Origin: DASRHT01 sp035293765
GTDB taxonomy: Bacteria; Chloroflexota; Ktedonobacteria; Ktedonobacterales; Ktedonobacteraceae
DNA length: 64,000 bases
Reading direction: 5' to 3'
Assembly: GCA_035293765.1 (NCBI GenBank)
Contig: DATGMF010000037.1
Location: 62,001 to 126,000 of the forward strand
Every line of letters begins with the position of its first letter. The stretch's first letter is position 1. Of the stretch, positions 26,141-34,416 are shown in pieces. A model generated the notes under the pieces. That model made no database searches. It was not told where the DNA came from and worked only from the letters and a program-made list of their open reading frames with translations. The position numbers and the translations under genes are program-made.

Positions 26141-27238
26141 TCAATCGGGGATGAGACGGATAGATTCGCCAAAGGGTAAAAGGGGCGCGTAGTGCTCCTG
26201 TGCATGGCGTACCGTTTGAGCTGCGTTATTAATCAGGATATCTAATGCGGGATAGGTCGCATATAAGTGAGCCACAAAATGTTCCAGCACGGGCAAGTAG
26301 CGAAAATCGAGCCCGTAGATCTGAAGCCGATCCCGCCAATCGGCAAAGTCTGGTTCGCTACTGTAGCGGCGCGCCGCGTCATGCGGGAAGCGTGTGGTCA
26401 CAATCACCTGAGCGCCCGCACGTAGCAGGCGCAGGGCCGTGGCATACCCGATTTTCACGCGCCCACCCGTCACCAGGGCAACGCGTCCTGCCAGATTAAC
26501 CTGGGAGGTCCGTTTGTGATAATTGAAATCGCCACAGGGCAGGCAGAGATATTCATAGAAGAAATGCAGCGCGGTAAAACGCTGCTTGCATACGTAACAC
26601 GGGCGTGCCTTCTTCAGTGCAGGCTCGCGTGCGATATTGATGGTCGTGGGCACAAATGCATTGCCCGCCAGTAAAGGATTGCTATAGGCGAGTTGCAACG
26701 ATTGCGCGATCAGATAATCCGGGCGCAACCGCTCTTCGATGCTTTTCAGGTATGCATCCAGCATCAAAGCGAGCGTTGCCGGATCGTCGCTTTGTGCATC
26801 TGTAAAACGTTGGCAAGCGACCACGCCGAGCGGCAGTAGCTGTTTGAAAGTCCGAGCCGGTTTTTGAGGGGCCTTCGTTGAAGGTTGCTTTGTAGAAGGA
26901 AGCAGCATCTTGGCGCTGGCAATATCTTGCAGGAGATGTTGTAGCGCCTGCGTTGCGAGCTCACGAGCGACCCTGATAACTACCAGCGCCAGGCGTGGAT
27001 CGTAGTCTGATGCTGGTTCAAGCTGTTGTGCCTGCGTCAGTGTTTTATCGTAGATAACCACGTCGAAAGATCGGGATCGCTGTCCATGCGCAGTAACCAG
27101 CGAGCCCGCGCCGATGCCGTAGCTGGCAGGCAGAAGTGCGCGCAATTTAGTGATAAGCAGCTCAGATGGTCCCGGCTCAGCGAGATAGTGATGGATGCAC
27201 GAAAGAATGACCGGGAAATGTCGTCGAATATCAGTCAT
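26141..27238 (-). CDS. DUF6602-like domain fused to zinc finger and truncated SDR
   Basis: A 365-residue composite. Residues 1-100 have the ELLITKLRALLPASYGIGAG and SFDVVIYD pattern of DUF6602-like nuclease-fold domains. A linker and a helical region follow. A CYVC...CLPC zinc finger (about 217-236) leads into a short-chain dehydrogenase start: RVALVTGGRVKIGYATALRLL, then DILINNAAQTVR. The protein ends about 20 residues after the NNAA motif, so the SDR lacks the catalytic Tyr-x-x-x-Lys and the C-terminal half. It is therefore unlikely to be an active dehydrogenase. Either it is degraded or the Rossmann half was kept as a binding module. The lone gene at 27274 lies upstream on the same strand. 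Confidence 0.7.
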   Translation of the reverse strand: MTDIRRHFPVILSCIHHYLAEPGPSELLITKLRALLPASYGIGAGSLVTAHGQRSRSFDVVIYDKTLTQAQQLEPASDYDPRLALVVIRVARELATQALQHLLQDIASAKMLLPSTKQPSTKAPQKPARTFKQLLPLGVVACQRFTDAQSDDPATLALMLDAYLKSIEERLRPDYLIAQSLQLAYSNPLLAGNAFVPTTINIAREPALKKARPCYVCKQRFTALHFFYEYLCLPCGDFNYHKRTSQVNLAGRVALVTGGRVKIGYATALRLLRAGAQVIVTTRFPHDAARRYSSEPDFADWRDRLQIYGLDFRYLPVLEHFVAHLYATYPALDILINNAAQTVRHAQEHYAPLLPFGESIRLIPD

Positions 27239-27273
27239 GTGCCTGTGATCATAGCAAAGCCTTCAACTCGCTG

Positions 27274-27522
27274 TCAAGAAAGCGGGTTTCGCGTATCGTC
27301 ATAGGAGACGAACACTTTGACTGGGCGAATGATGCCCTGCGCCAATCGCTCGAATATTGAGATTAGCTCATTGCGGGCTATTTGTAGCTCAAAGAGCTGT
27401 TCCAGGTGTGTTGGGCGTTGCTGCACTTCACGGAAGTACCATGCGGCGTGCTTGTGATAATCCCAGCCGTCGCTCGATGCGACAATCTGCAATTCCTTCT
27501 CGTGAAAATCGGGGGTGAGCAC
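27274..27522 (-). CDS. short hypothetical protein
   Basis: An 82-residue frame with a GTG start. It is acidic to neutral with one amphipathic helical region (HLEQLFELQIARNELISIF) and no motif that I recognise. The same frame stays open upstream to a stop near 27640 and reads plausibly there (FFICITADGNIEPLVL), so this may be the 3' part of a longer gene that has lost its start. It lies 35 bases upstream of the DUF6602/SDR gene on the same strand. Confidence 0.3.
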   Translation of the reverse strand: MLTPDFHEKELQIVASSDGWDYHKHAAWYFREVQQRPTHLEQLFELQIARNELISIFERLAQGIIRPVKVFVSYDDTRNPLS

Positions 27523-27636
27523 CAGCGGCTCGATATTGCCATCGGCAGTGATGCATATGAAGAAGTATAAAGAAGTTTTGCAGCAAAGCCGAGAAAAAGC
27601 TAACGCTAGCTGAGAAGCTTTTATAGCATCCAGGAC

Positions 27637-27683
27637 CGCCTAAGCTGTGTTAGCCAACATGAAAGCTTAGGCGTTTTATTTTA
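27637..27683 (+). terminator. orphan rho-independent terminator on the plus strand
   Basis: CGCCTAAGCT (27637-27646) pairs perfectly with AGCTTAGGCG (27664-27673), followed by TTTTATTTTAT. It is a strong terminator only in the plus direction, yet the annotated genes on both sides are on the minus strand. Confidence 0.75.
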
Positions 27684-27696
27684 TCCGTGGAGGCTA

Positions 27697-28125
27697 CTAG
27701 AGGAGCTTTTTCGTCAAGACGGTAAGCAACTGTAGTATGGCCTCGAATTTGGTGTCCAGCGAGGTGAAACGCTGATCAGTTTTGTTTTCCAGCGAAGTGA
27801 AACGCTGCTCCAAAGTTCCCATACGACCCCCAAGAGCTGCAAGGTCTTCCTTCGTTGCCATGCGATTCTCAAGAGTTGCCATACGACTCTCAAGAGCTGC
27901 AAGGTCTTCCTTCGTTGCCGTATGGGTCTCAAGCCTATCTAAACGAGCGTCGATATGCCGAAGATGGATATCTCGCTCGTGCTCCGTTGCTGCTTGATAC
28001 TTGGCGAGTTGTTGGAAGCTTGTGGTCATATCTTGCGATAGTTTTTCAATACACTCATATAACATGGTGGTTGTGTGCTCTTGTGCCCTTAGTCTTGCTT
28101 CAAAATCTGGTAGCTGTGTACTCAC
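27697..28125 (-). CDS. coiled-coil protein with internal repeats
   Basis: A 142-residue all-helical protein. The GTG at 28125 is chosen because GGGAGG (complement of 28132-28137) lies 7 bases before it; the open frame further upstream runs into unrelated hydrophobic sequence. Heptad-like units (ATKEDLAALESRMATLENRM and ENKTDQRFTSLDTKFEAIL) form a long coiled coil. At the DNA level a 29-base block at 27831-27859 is repeated exactly 60 bases later, and a shorter unit repeats 33 bases apart. Similar small proteins are found in phages and next to DUF1640-like genes. Function unknown. Confidence 0.6.
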   Translation of the reverse strand: MSTQLPDFEARLRAQEHTTTMLYECIEKLSQDMTTSFQQLAKYQAATEHERDIHLRHIDARLDRLETHTATKEDLAALESRMATLENRMATKEDLAALGGRMGTLEQRFTSLENKTDQRFTSLDTKFEAILQLLTVLTKKLL

Positions 28126-28419
28126 TAACGATCCTCCCATCACTCTCGTTGTTGGGAGTATAACACACAAAAAAGCACCTAACAACAAGTGGATGCTTTG
28201 ATTTTCTTTTGCTGTCAAAATTGGGCAATTGACAGCAAAAAAGACAGCAAAACTATTGCACGACAGTAGACGAGGTAAACAAAATGGGCGAACGCTGAGC
28301 AGGAGATAGCTTCTGTTACACCCTATGAACAACTCTCATGGAAGATGCCATAATATTGTACTATAGAAATTACTGAAACTGATCCTTCTTTGCAGACGGA
28401 AAAACAATGAGGTGAGAAC

Positions 28420-29232
28420 GTGGCACAACAATTACAGCGTTTCAACAATAAGGTAGTGATAGTAACGGGGGCCGCCGGAGGCATCGGGCGCGCGATTGCG
28501 CTGCGGTTTGGCAGCGAAGGCGCGCATGTCGTTGTCAACGATGTCAATGCCGCCGGGGCCGAGACGACCGCCCAGGCAATTATCGCGGCTGGCGGCTCGG
28601 CCCTGGCGGCCGTCGCGGACGTCTCGAACAAGAGCCAGGTTGACCGCTTATTTGATCTGACGCTTGAGCGTTTTGGCACGGTGGATGTGCTGGTCAATAA
28701 TGCTGGATTGACCAATGTCGAGCGCCACTTTCTGGAAGGCGATGAAGAGTGGTGGGACCGCGTCCTCTCGGTCAATCTCAAAGGGGTCTTCCTCTGCTCG
28801 CACCGCGCCGCCCATATTATGGCGAGGCATCATCAGGGTGTGATCATCAATATATCCAGTGGCGGAGCGTCGCGCTCGCATCGGGGCCTGGCATCCTATG
28901 ACGCGGCAAAAGGTGGTATGGAAGCTCTCACCAGGGCAATGGCTCTTGACCTTGCTCCTTATGGCATCCGCGTGTGTGCCGTTGCCCCTGGCTCGATTGA
29001 TACGCAGGGCATGAGCCCGGAGACGAAGCGGGAGCGAGGGGTGACGGTTCCGCTGGGACGCGTTGGCGAAGCCGAAGATCTGGCCGGACCGGCAGCTTTT
29101 CTGGCGTCGGACGATGCTCGTTACATTACAGGCATCGTGCTGGCAGTCGATGGTGGCCTGATCTCGCAGCAGCGCTCCCCGCAGGTCGATATTTTCCCGT
29201 TGAGCCGGTACCCGAAATTGGAGGACAATTGA
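28420..29232 (+). CDS. short-chain dehydrogenase/reductase
   Basis: A 270-residue classical SDR with a GTG start behind GAGGTGAG. It has the NAD(P) motif TGAAGGIGRAI, the NNAG motif (VLVNNAGLTN), the catalytic Ser in INISSGGAS, and Tyr and Lys in SYDAAKGGM. PG and the C-terminal YITGIVLAVDGGL complete the fold. The residue after the first beta strand (NDVN) suggests NAD preference. It is the first gene of a four-gene operon with hydantoinase A, hydantoinase B and a lactone-oxidase-like flavoprotein. Its stop overlaps the next start by one base (TGATG). Confidence 0.93.
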   Translation: MAQQLQRFNNKVVIVTGAAGGIGRAIALRFGSEGAHVVVNDVNAAGAETTAQAIIAAGGSALAAVADVSNKSQVDRLFDLTLERFGTVDVLVNNAGLTNVERHFLEGDEEWWDRVLSVNLKGVFLCSHRAAHIMARHHQGVIINISSGGASRSHRGLASYDAAKGGMEALTRAMALDLAPYGIRVCAVAPGSIDTQGMSPETKRERGVTVPLGRVGEAEDLAGPAAFLASDDARYITGIVLAVDGGLISQQRSPQVDIFPLSRYPKLEDN

Positions 29233-31343
29233 TGCATTCGCCCCTGGGCCATTACCGGGTGGGGGTGGATATCGGAGGCACGTTTACCGACCTGATCGTG
29301 CTTGATGATGCTACCGGCAGCTTCGCCGTCGGCAAAACGCTGACGACCGCGCACGATCCTTCGCAAGCAGTAGAGACGGTCCTGGCTGAGACGCTTGAGC
29401 GAGCTGGCATTGCCGCCGGTGACATGCAGCAGCTTATTCATGGCACCACGCTGGTGACCAATGCTATCATTGAGCGCAAAGGCTCGCGTACTGCCCTGCT
29501 GGCGACGCAAGGCTTCCGCGATTCTATCGAGATTGGCCGCGAGAATCGCTACGAACTCTACGATCTGATGCTGGAGATGCCCCTGCCTCTAGTGCCGCGC
29601 TACCTGCGCTTTGACGTGCCTCAGCGTACGCTCTCTCACGGCGAAACCATGCAGCCACTTGACGTGGCTTTTGTCGAACGGCTGGCGCGTGAACTGGTCG
29701 CGAACAGAGTCGAGGCGGTGGCGATTGCTTTTCTCAACAGCTTTGCTAACCCTGATGCCGAAAGGGAGGCGCGTGCAGCCGTTCAACGGATCGCGCCGGA
29801 TATGCGCATCTCCATTTCATCAGACGTTGTGCCTGAAATCCCCGAGTTTGAGCGCACTTCAACGACGATTGCCAATGTCTACGTGCAGACTCTGGTTGAA
29901 AGCTACCTCCGCGAGTTGCAGCAGCGTTTGGCTCGGCTCGGCTTCAAGCGCAGTTTCTTTCTGATGATTTCCAGCGGTGGCATTGTCACAGCGGATACAG
30001 CCATTCGCTTTCCCATTCGCCTGATCGAATCGGGGCCGGCTGCGGGAGCCCTGGCTGCCGCCCATTATGGCGCTGCCTGCGGCCATGCCGATCTGCTCTC
30101 CTTCGATATGGGCGGCACAACGGCCAAATTCTGCATCATTGATCGCGGCAAACCGCTGACCGCGTACGAATTCGAGGTTGATCGCCGTTATCGCTTCAAG
30201 AAAGGCTCGGGCCTGCCCATCAAGGTGCCGGTGATCGAAATGATCGAGATCGGCACGGGTGGCGGCTCGATTGCACACATCGATGCGTTAGGCTTATTGA
30301 AGGTCGGGCCAGAATCGGCTGGCGCTGAACCGGGGCCGGTCTGCTATGGCCTGGGTGGCACTGAGCCCACCGTGACCGATGCCGACCTGGTGCTGGGCTA
30401 TCTTGACCCGGACTATTTTCTTGGGGGCCAGCTCAAACTAAATCTTGTCGCGGCTCAACAGGCGATCAAGGAGCGTGTTGCCGATCCACTGGGGCTATCG
30501 CTCGAAGAGGCGGCATGGGGCATCCATCAAATCGCCAACGAGAGTATGGCGAATGCCGCGCGCATCCACACGCTAGAGCGTGGCAAGGACCCGCATCGCT
30601 TGCCTATCTTTGCTTTTGGCGGGGCCGGCCCGGTGCATGGATTTCGTATAGCCAAAGCACTTGGCTCGCCCAGCCTGATTGTGCCGTTTGGGGCGGGCGT
30701 CACCAGCGCCGTTGGCCTGCTGACCGCTCCGCTCTCCTTTGACTTTGTGCGCTCCTGGCCTGGTCGCATTGAGCGTCTGAATTGGCAAAAGGTGAATGTG
30801 CTGCTAGGTGAGATGGCGGCTGAGGGGCGGGCGTTGCTTGAGGCGGCAGGGGTTCCGGCTGAACAGATTCGGCACCGGCGCGAGGCGGATATGCGCTATG
30901 TCGGCCAGGGGCACGAGATCAGGGTTCCTCTCCCATCGGGCGAGCTTGATAGCGGCAGCATTCCCGCCATCGTCAGCGCGTTTGAGGAGGTCTATCGCCG
31001 TCTCTACGAGCGGCTGAGCCAGTCCGTACCGTTAGAAATTATCAACTGGCGCGTCATCTCGTCTGGTCCACAACCCGAAGTACGCTTACAGATGGCGGCT
31101 GCAGAGCATACAATCGCTGACTCCGCACAGAAAAAGAGCCGCAAAGCGTATTTCCCGGAACTGGGTGGCTATCATGATGTGCCGGTGTATAGCCGCTACA
31201 GCCTCCCGCCTGGGACCAGTATCGCGGGTCCGGCGATTGTTGAAGAGCGCGAATCGACGATGATCGTGGGGCCGGGTAGCCGTTTCTCGATTGATGAGGA
31301 GTGGAATCTCGTCGTCGTCTTAGAACCCGACCCGTCAGTTTGA
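29232..31343 (+). CDS. hyuA: hydantoinase/oxoprolinase subunit A, pair 1
   Basis: A 703-residue ASKHA-fold ATPase subunit. The start has GVDIGGTFTDLIVL; later come ESGPAAGALAAAHYG, FDMGGTTAKFCIID, EIGTGGGSIAHID and SAGAEPGPVCYG. With subunit B it hydrolyses cyclic amides such as hydantoins or 5-oxoproline at the cost of ATP, or carboxylates ketones in the related acetone-carboxylase group. Between VL of the first motif and the KTLTT strand there are only 10 residues, the usual spacing; compare the paralogue at 58356. The ATG at 29232 has GAGGA just before it. The gene symbol is by family only. Confidence 0.92.
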   Translation: MHSPLGHYRVGVDIGGTFTDLIVLDDATGSFAVGKTLTTAHDPSQAVETVLAETLERAGIAAGDMQQLIHGTTLVTNAIIERKGSRTALLATQGFRDSIEIGRENRYELYDLMLEMPLPLVPRYLRFDVPQRTLSHGETMQPLDVAFVERLARELVANRVEAVAIAFLNSFANPDAEREARAAVQRIAPDMRISISSDVVPEIPEFERTSTTIANVYVQTLVESYLRELQQRLARLGFKRSFFLMISSGGIVTADTAIRFPIRLIESGPAAGALAAAHYGAACGHADLLSFDMGGTTAKFCIIDRGKPLTAYEFEVDRRYRFKKGSGLPIKVPVIEMIEIGTGGGSIAHIDALGLLKVGPESAGAEPGPVCYGLGGTEPTVTDADLVLGYLDPDYFLGGQLKLNLVAAQQAIKERVADPLGLSLEEAAWGIHQIANESMANAARIHTLERGKDPHRLPIFAFGGAGPVHGFRIAKALGSPSLIVPFGAGVTSAVGLLTAPLSFDFVRSWPGRIERLNWQKVNVLLGEMAAEGRALLEAAGVPAEQIRHRREADMRYVGQGHEIRVPLPSGELDSGSIPAIVSAFEEVYRRLYERLSQSVPLEIINWRVISSGPQPEVRLQMAAAEHTIADSAQKKSRKAYFPELGGYHDVPVYSRYSLPPGTSIAGPAIVEERESTMIVGPGSRFSIDEEWNLVVVLEPDPSV

Positions 31344-31354
31344 AGGCAAAGGGC

Positions 31355-33106
31355 ATGACAAATATCATTGATGCAATAACGCTGGAGGTGCTCTGGAACC
31401 GCCTGCTCTCGGTCGTGAACGAGCAGCAGGTGGCGCTGATGCGTACCGCCTTCAGCACGGTTGTGCGCGAATCGCAAGATCTGGCCTGTGGCGTCTTCGA
31501 TACGCGGGGCGCGATGATTGCTCAATCGCTGACCGGAACACCCGGCCATATTAACGCGATGGCGACCGGCGTGCGCCATTTCTTGCGCGAGTATCCGGCG
31601 GCAACGCTTGCACCCGGCGATGTGCTGATTACCAATGACCCCTGGCAAACCGCCGGTCAGATTAACGACATGACCGTGCTCACGCCGGTTTTCAAAGATC
31701 GGCGCGTGGTGGGATATTTTGCCAGCACCTGCCACGCTCCCGATATCGGCGGGCGGATCTATTCGGCGGAGGCGCGTGAGGTCTATGAGGAGGGGCTGCG
31801 TATCCCGATCACCAAATTATTTCTGCGTGATGAACCCAATCACGAGCTTTTCAAGCTCATCCGCGCCAATGTGCGCACGCCCGAGGAGACCATCGGCGAC
31901 CTGTACGCTCAAACCTCCTCCAATGCCGTTGGCGCGCGCGAACTGCTGCACTTCATGGACGATTTCGGCCTGGATAGTATTGATCCGCTCGCCGATGAAA
32001 TTATCTCGCGTTCTGAGCGAGCCATGCGCGCAGCCATTCGCACATGGCCCAACGGACGCTATGAGAACGAAGCCTGGAGCGACGGCTTTGATGGGCCAAT
32101 TCGTATCAAGGTAGCCGTGGCTATTGAGGACGAGGACATCTTGATCGATTTTGCCGGATCGTCGCCGCAAAGCTCCTGGGGCATCAATGTGGTACACAAC
32201 TACACTCATGCCTATGCCTCATTTGCTATCAAAGCTGCTATCACTCCCGAGATCCCGCATAACGAAGGCTCATTCCGTCCCGTCCATGTGACTGCGCCCC
32301 CAGGCTCGATCCTCAACTGCACCGAGCCTGCGGCGGTCGCATCGCGTCACCTGATCGGACATTTCCTGCCAGGCGTCATTTTCGGCGCGCTGGCTCAGGC
32401 CATGCCTACGCAGTTGATGGCCTGCGGAGCCGATCCGATCTGGATCTCCGTCTGGCGCGGAAACTGGCCTGCGTCTCGCGAACCCTTCACGTTCAGCCTG
32501 TTCCAGTGTGGAGGCACCGGAGCGCGTGCCATTAAAGATGGTTTAAACACAACGGGCTTTCCCAGCGGGGTCGCGGGCGTTCCGGCGGAAGTCGTGGAAA
32601 GTACGACGCCGCTCATTCAATACCGGCGCGAGTTGCGCACCGACTCGGGAGGGCCGGGAACTTATCGCGGCGGATTGGGGCAATGGACTGAGCTTGGCTA
32701 TCGCGGCGACACCTCCTGGGCTGTCTCGACGATGATTGATCGCGTGCGCTTTCCCGCCACCGGCCTGCATGGCGGGAAAATGGGTGCGGCGGGTGAACTG
32801 GCGGTAAATGGCGATCATCATGTCAGACCGAAGACGTTGATTACTCTCGCTCCGGGTAGTCGTGTGCAGCTCAATCCTCCGGGCGGTGGTGGTTATGGCG
32901 ATCCATACCGGCGACCTGTAGCCCTGGTACTGCACGATGTCGTTAACGGTTACGTCTCGCTTGAAGCGGCGGAACGCGAATATGGCGTGGTTATTCGCTA
33001 TCTAGGAAGCACGGATCAGCTTGTACGCCCGCCTGAGCTGTATGCGATTGATGAAGCGGCGACGGAGTTGTTACGGGCAACAAAGAAGGGAATCGAGCAT
33101 GAGTAA
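31355..33106 (+). CDS. hyuB: hydantoinase/oxoprolinase subunit B, pair 1
   Basis: A 583-residue HyuB-type subunit. Typical segments are ITLEVLWNRLLSVVNEQQVALMRTAFS, ITNDPWQTAGQINDMTV, a metal-binding TCHAPDIGG, and the glycine-rich C-terminus LNPPGGGGYGDPYRRP. The ATG at 31355 is used; the longer frame from 31301 overlaps hyuA and shows no similarity. GAAGG at 31342-31346 is the ribosome binding site. Its last 8 bases overlap the flavoprotein gene. It should form a complex with the preceding subunit A. Confidence 0.92.
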   Translation: MTNIIDAITLEVLWNRLLSVVNEQQVALMRTAFSTVVRESQDLACGVFDTRGAMIAQSLTGTPGHINAMATGVRHFLREYPAATLAPGDVLITNDPWQTAGQINDMTVLTPVFKDRRVVGYFASTCHAPDIGGRIYSAEAREVYEEGLRIPITKLFLRDEPNHELFKLIRANVRTPEETIGDLYAQTSSNAVGARELLHFMDDFGLDSIDPLADEIISRSERAMRAAIRTWPNGRYENEAWSDGFDGPIRIKVAVAIEDEDILIDFAGSSPQSSWGINVVHNYTHAYASFAIKAAITPEIPHNEGSFRPVHVTAPPGSILNCTEPAAVASRHLIGHFLPGVIFGALAQAMPTQLMACGADPIWISVWRGNWPASREPFTFSLFQCGGTGARAIKDGLNTTGFPSGVAGVPAEVVESTTPLIQYRRELRTDSGGPGTYRGGLGQWTELGYRGDTSWAVSTMIDRVRFPATGLHGGKMGAAGELAVNGDHHVRPKTLITLAPGSRVQLNPPGGGGYGDPYRRPVALVLHDVVNGYVSLEAAEREYGVVIRYLGSTDQLVRPPELYAIDEAATELLRATKKGIEHE

Positions 33107-34301
33107 CGCATGGAGCAACTGGTCAGGCAGCGTCTCATGTACGCCTGCTGCCATTGAAAAGCCTGCCAGTGAGGAGCAACTGAGCGCGCTTCTCCGTGAG
33201 AGCGCCCGCGAAGTTCGGGTCGCCGGAACGGGGCATTCCTTCACACCGTTATGCGCAACGGATGGTATGTTACTCTCGCTGGAAAACATGCAAGGTGTCC
33301 TGGCAACGGATAAGCAATCGTGCGAGGCCACTATATGGGCGGGAACGCCCATCTCTCAGATTGGCGCGCCTTTGCTGGCTGATGGATTGGCGTTGCAGAA
33401 CCAGGGGGATATCGATAAGCAGGCGCTGGCGGGCGCGATCTCCACCGGCACGCATGGAACCGGTCTCTCGCTAGGCAGCCTCTCGTCCCAGGTGACGGCT
33501 TTGCGCCTGATCCTGGCAGCAGGCGAGGCGCTGACCTGCTCAGAGACCGTCGAGCCGGAGATATTTAAAGCCGCTCAGGTCTCGCTGGGTCTGCTTGGCC
33601 TGATCTCACAGATTACGTTGAAAGTGCTGCCCGCCTATCGTCTTCACGAACGTACCTGGGCAAGCGACGTTGAAACCTGCTTCGCTCAGCTCGATACCTT
33701 AATCCAGAATAACCGGCATTGCGAGTTTTTCTGGCTCCCGCGTTACGATCAATGTGCGATGAAAACATTACATCCTACAGAAGAGGAGCCGTGGGGACAA
33801 CCCACCGATCCCCTGGCCGCTGCAGGAACTATCGAGCGTTATGCCCTTTCAGAGCGTGTGGACTGGAGCTATCGCGTCTTCCCCAGTGAACGCAATTTGC
33901 GCTTCAATGAGATGGAGTTCTCGATCCCTTTGCAGGATGGCCCATCCTGCTTCGAAGAAATTCGCCAGTTGATGCGTACCAAGTATCCCGATATTGTCTG
34001 GCCCATCGAGTATCGCACGGTGGCCGCCGACGATATCTATCTTAGCCCCGCTTTTGGGCGCGCTTCGGTCGCCATCTCGGTGCATCAAAGCTACAAGCTT
34101 GAGTACGCTGCGTTTTTCAAAGATGTCGAGTCCATTTTTCGCAATCATCGTGGTCGCCCCCATTGGGGCAAAATCCACTGGCACACCGCTCGCGATTTGC
34201 AGGACCTCTACCCCATGTGGCAACAATTTCACGAAGTGCGACAACGCCTCGATCCTGCGGGTCGGTTTATGAATGATTACTTGCGCAGTGTGATGCTTTA
34301 A
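33099..34301 (+). CDS. FAD-linked sugar-lactone oxidase
   Basis: A 400-residue vanillyl-alcohol-oxidase-type flavoprotein close to D-arabinono-1,4-lactone and L-gulono-1,4-lactone oxidases. The FAD domain has VRVAGTGHSFTPLCATDGMLL, GDIDKQALAGAISTGTHGTG and LGSLSSQVTALRLI. The C-terminal ALO domain has YVRF-like elements, HWGKIHWHTARDL and DPAGRFMNDYL. The histidine in GTGHSF is the usual site of FAD linkage in some members. It is last in the SDR-hyuA-hyuB operon, starting inside the hyuB stop region. This points to a catabolic route for a lactone or lactam, with oxidation before ring opening. Confidence 0.9.
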   Translation: MSNAWSNWSGSVSCTPAAIEKPASEEQLSALLRESAREVRVAGTGHSFTPLCATDGMLLSLENMQGVLATDKQSCEATIWAGTPISQIGAPLLADGLALQNQGDIDKQALAGAISTGTHGTGLSLGSLSSQVTALRLILAAGEALTCSETVEPEIFKAAQVSLGLLGLISQITLKVLPAYRLHERTWASDVETCFAQLDTLIQNNRHCEFFWLPRYDQCAMKTLHPTEEEPWGQPTDPLAAAGTIERYALSERVDWSYRVFPSERNLRFNEMEFSIPLQDGPSCFEEIRQLMRTKYPDIVWPIEYRTVAADDIYLSPAFGRASVAISVHQSYKLEYAAFFKDVESIFRNHRGRPHWGKIHWHTARDLQDLYPMWQQFHEVRQRLDPAGRFMNDYLRSVML

Positions 34302-34360
34302 TCAAACAAGCGCTGTATCATTCTGATTAAGGAAAAAGTTGCAGCAATTTCTCGCGCCGA

Positions 34361-34400
34361 TGAAGCCCTTGCTCTCGTTATATCAGGAGCAGGGGCTTCA
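34361..34400. terminator. hairpin between convergent genes
   Basis: TGAAGCCCTTGCTC (34361-34374) pairs with GAGCAGGGGCTTCA (34387-34400), 14 bp with one wobble. It lacks a T-run. It separates the flavoprotein operon from the opposing Nramp gene. Confidence 0.6.
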
Positions 34401-34416
34401 AGCACGCCGTATGTGC

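Noticed and set aside
28323..28781. 152-residue open frame on the minus strand
   Set aside because: Antisense to the SDR N-terminal coding region; low-complexity Ser/Thr composition typical of a shadow frame.
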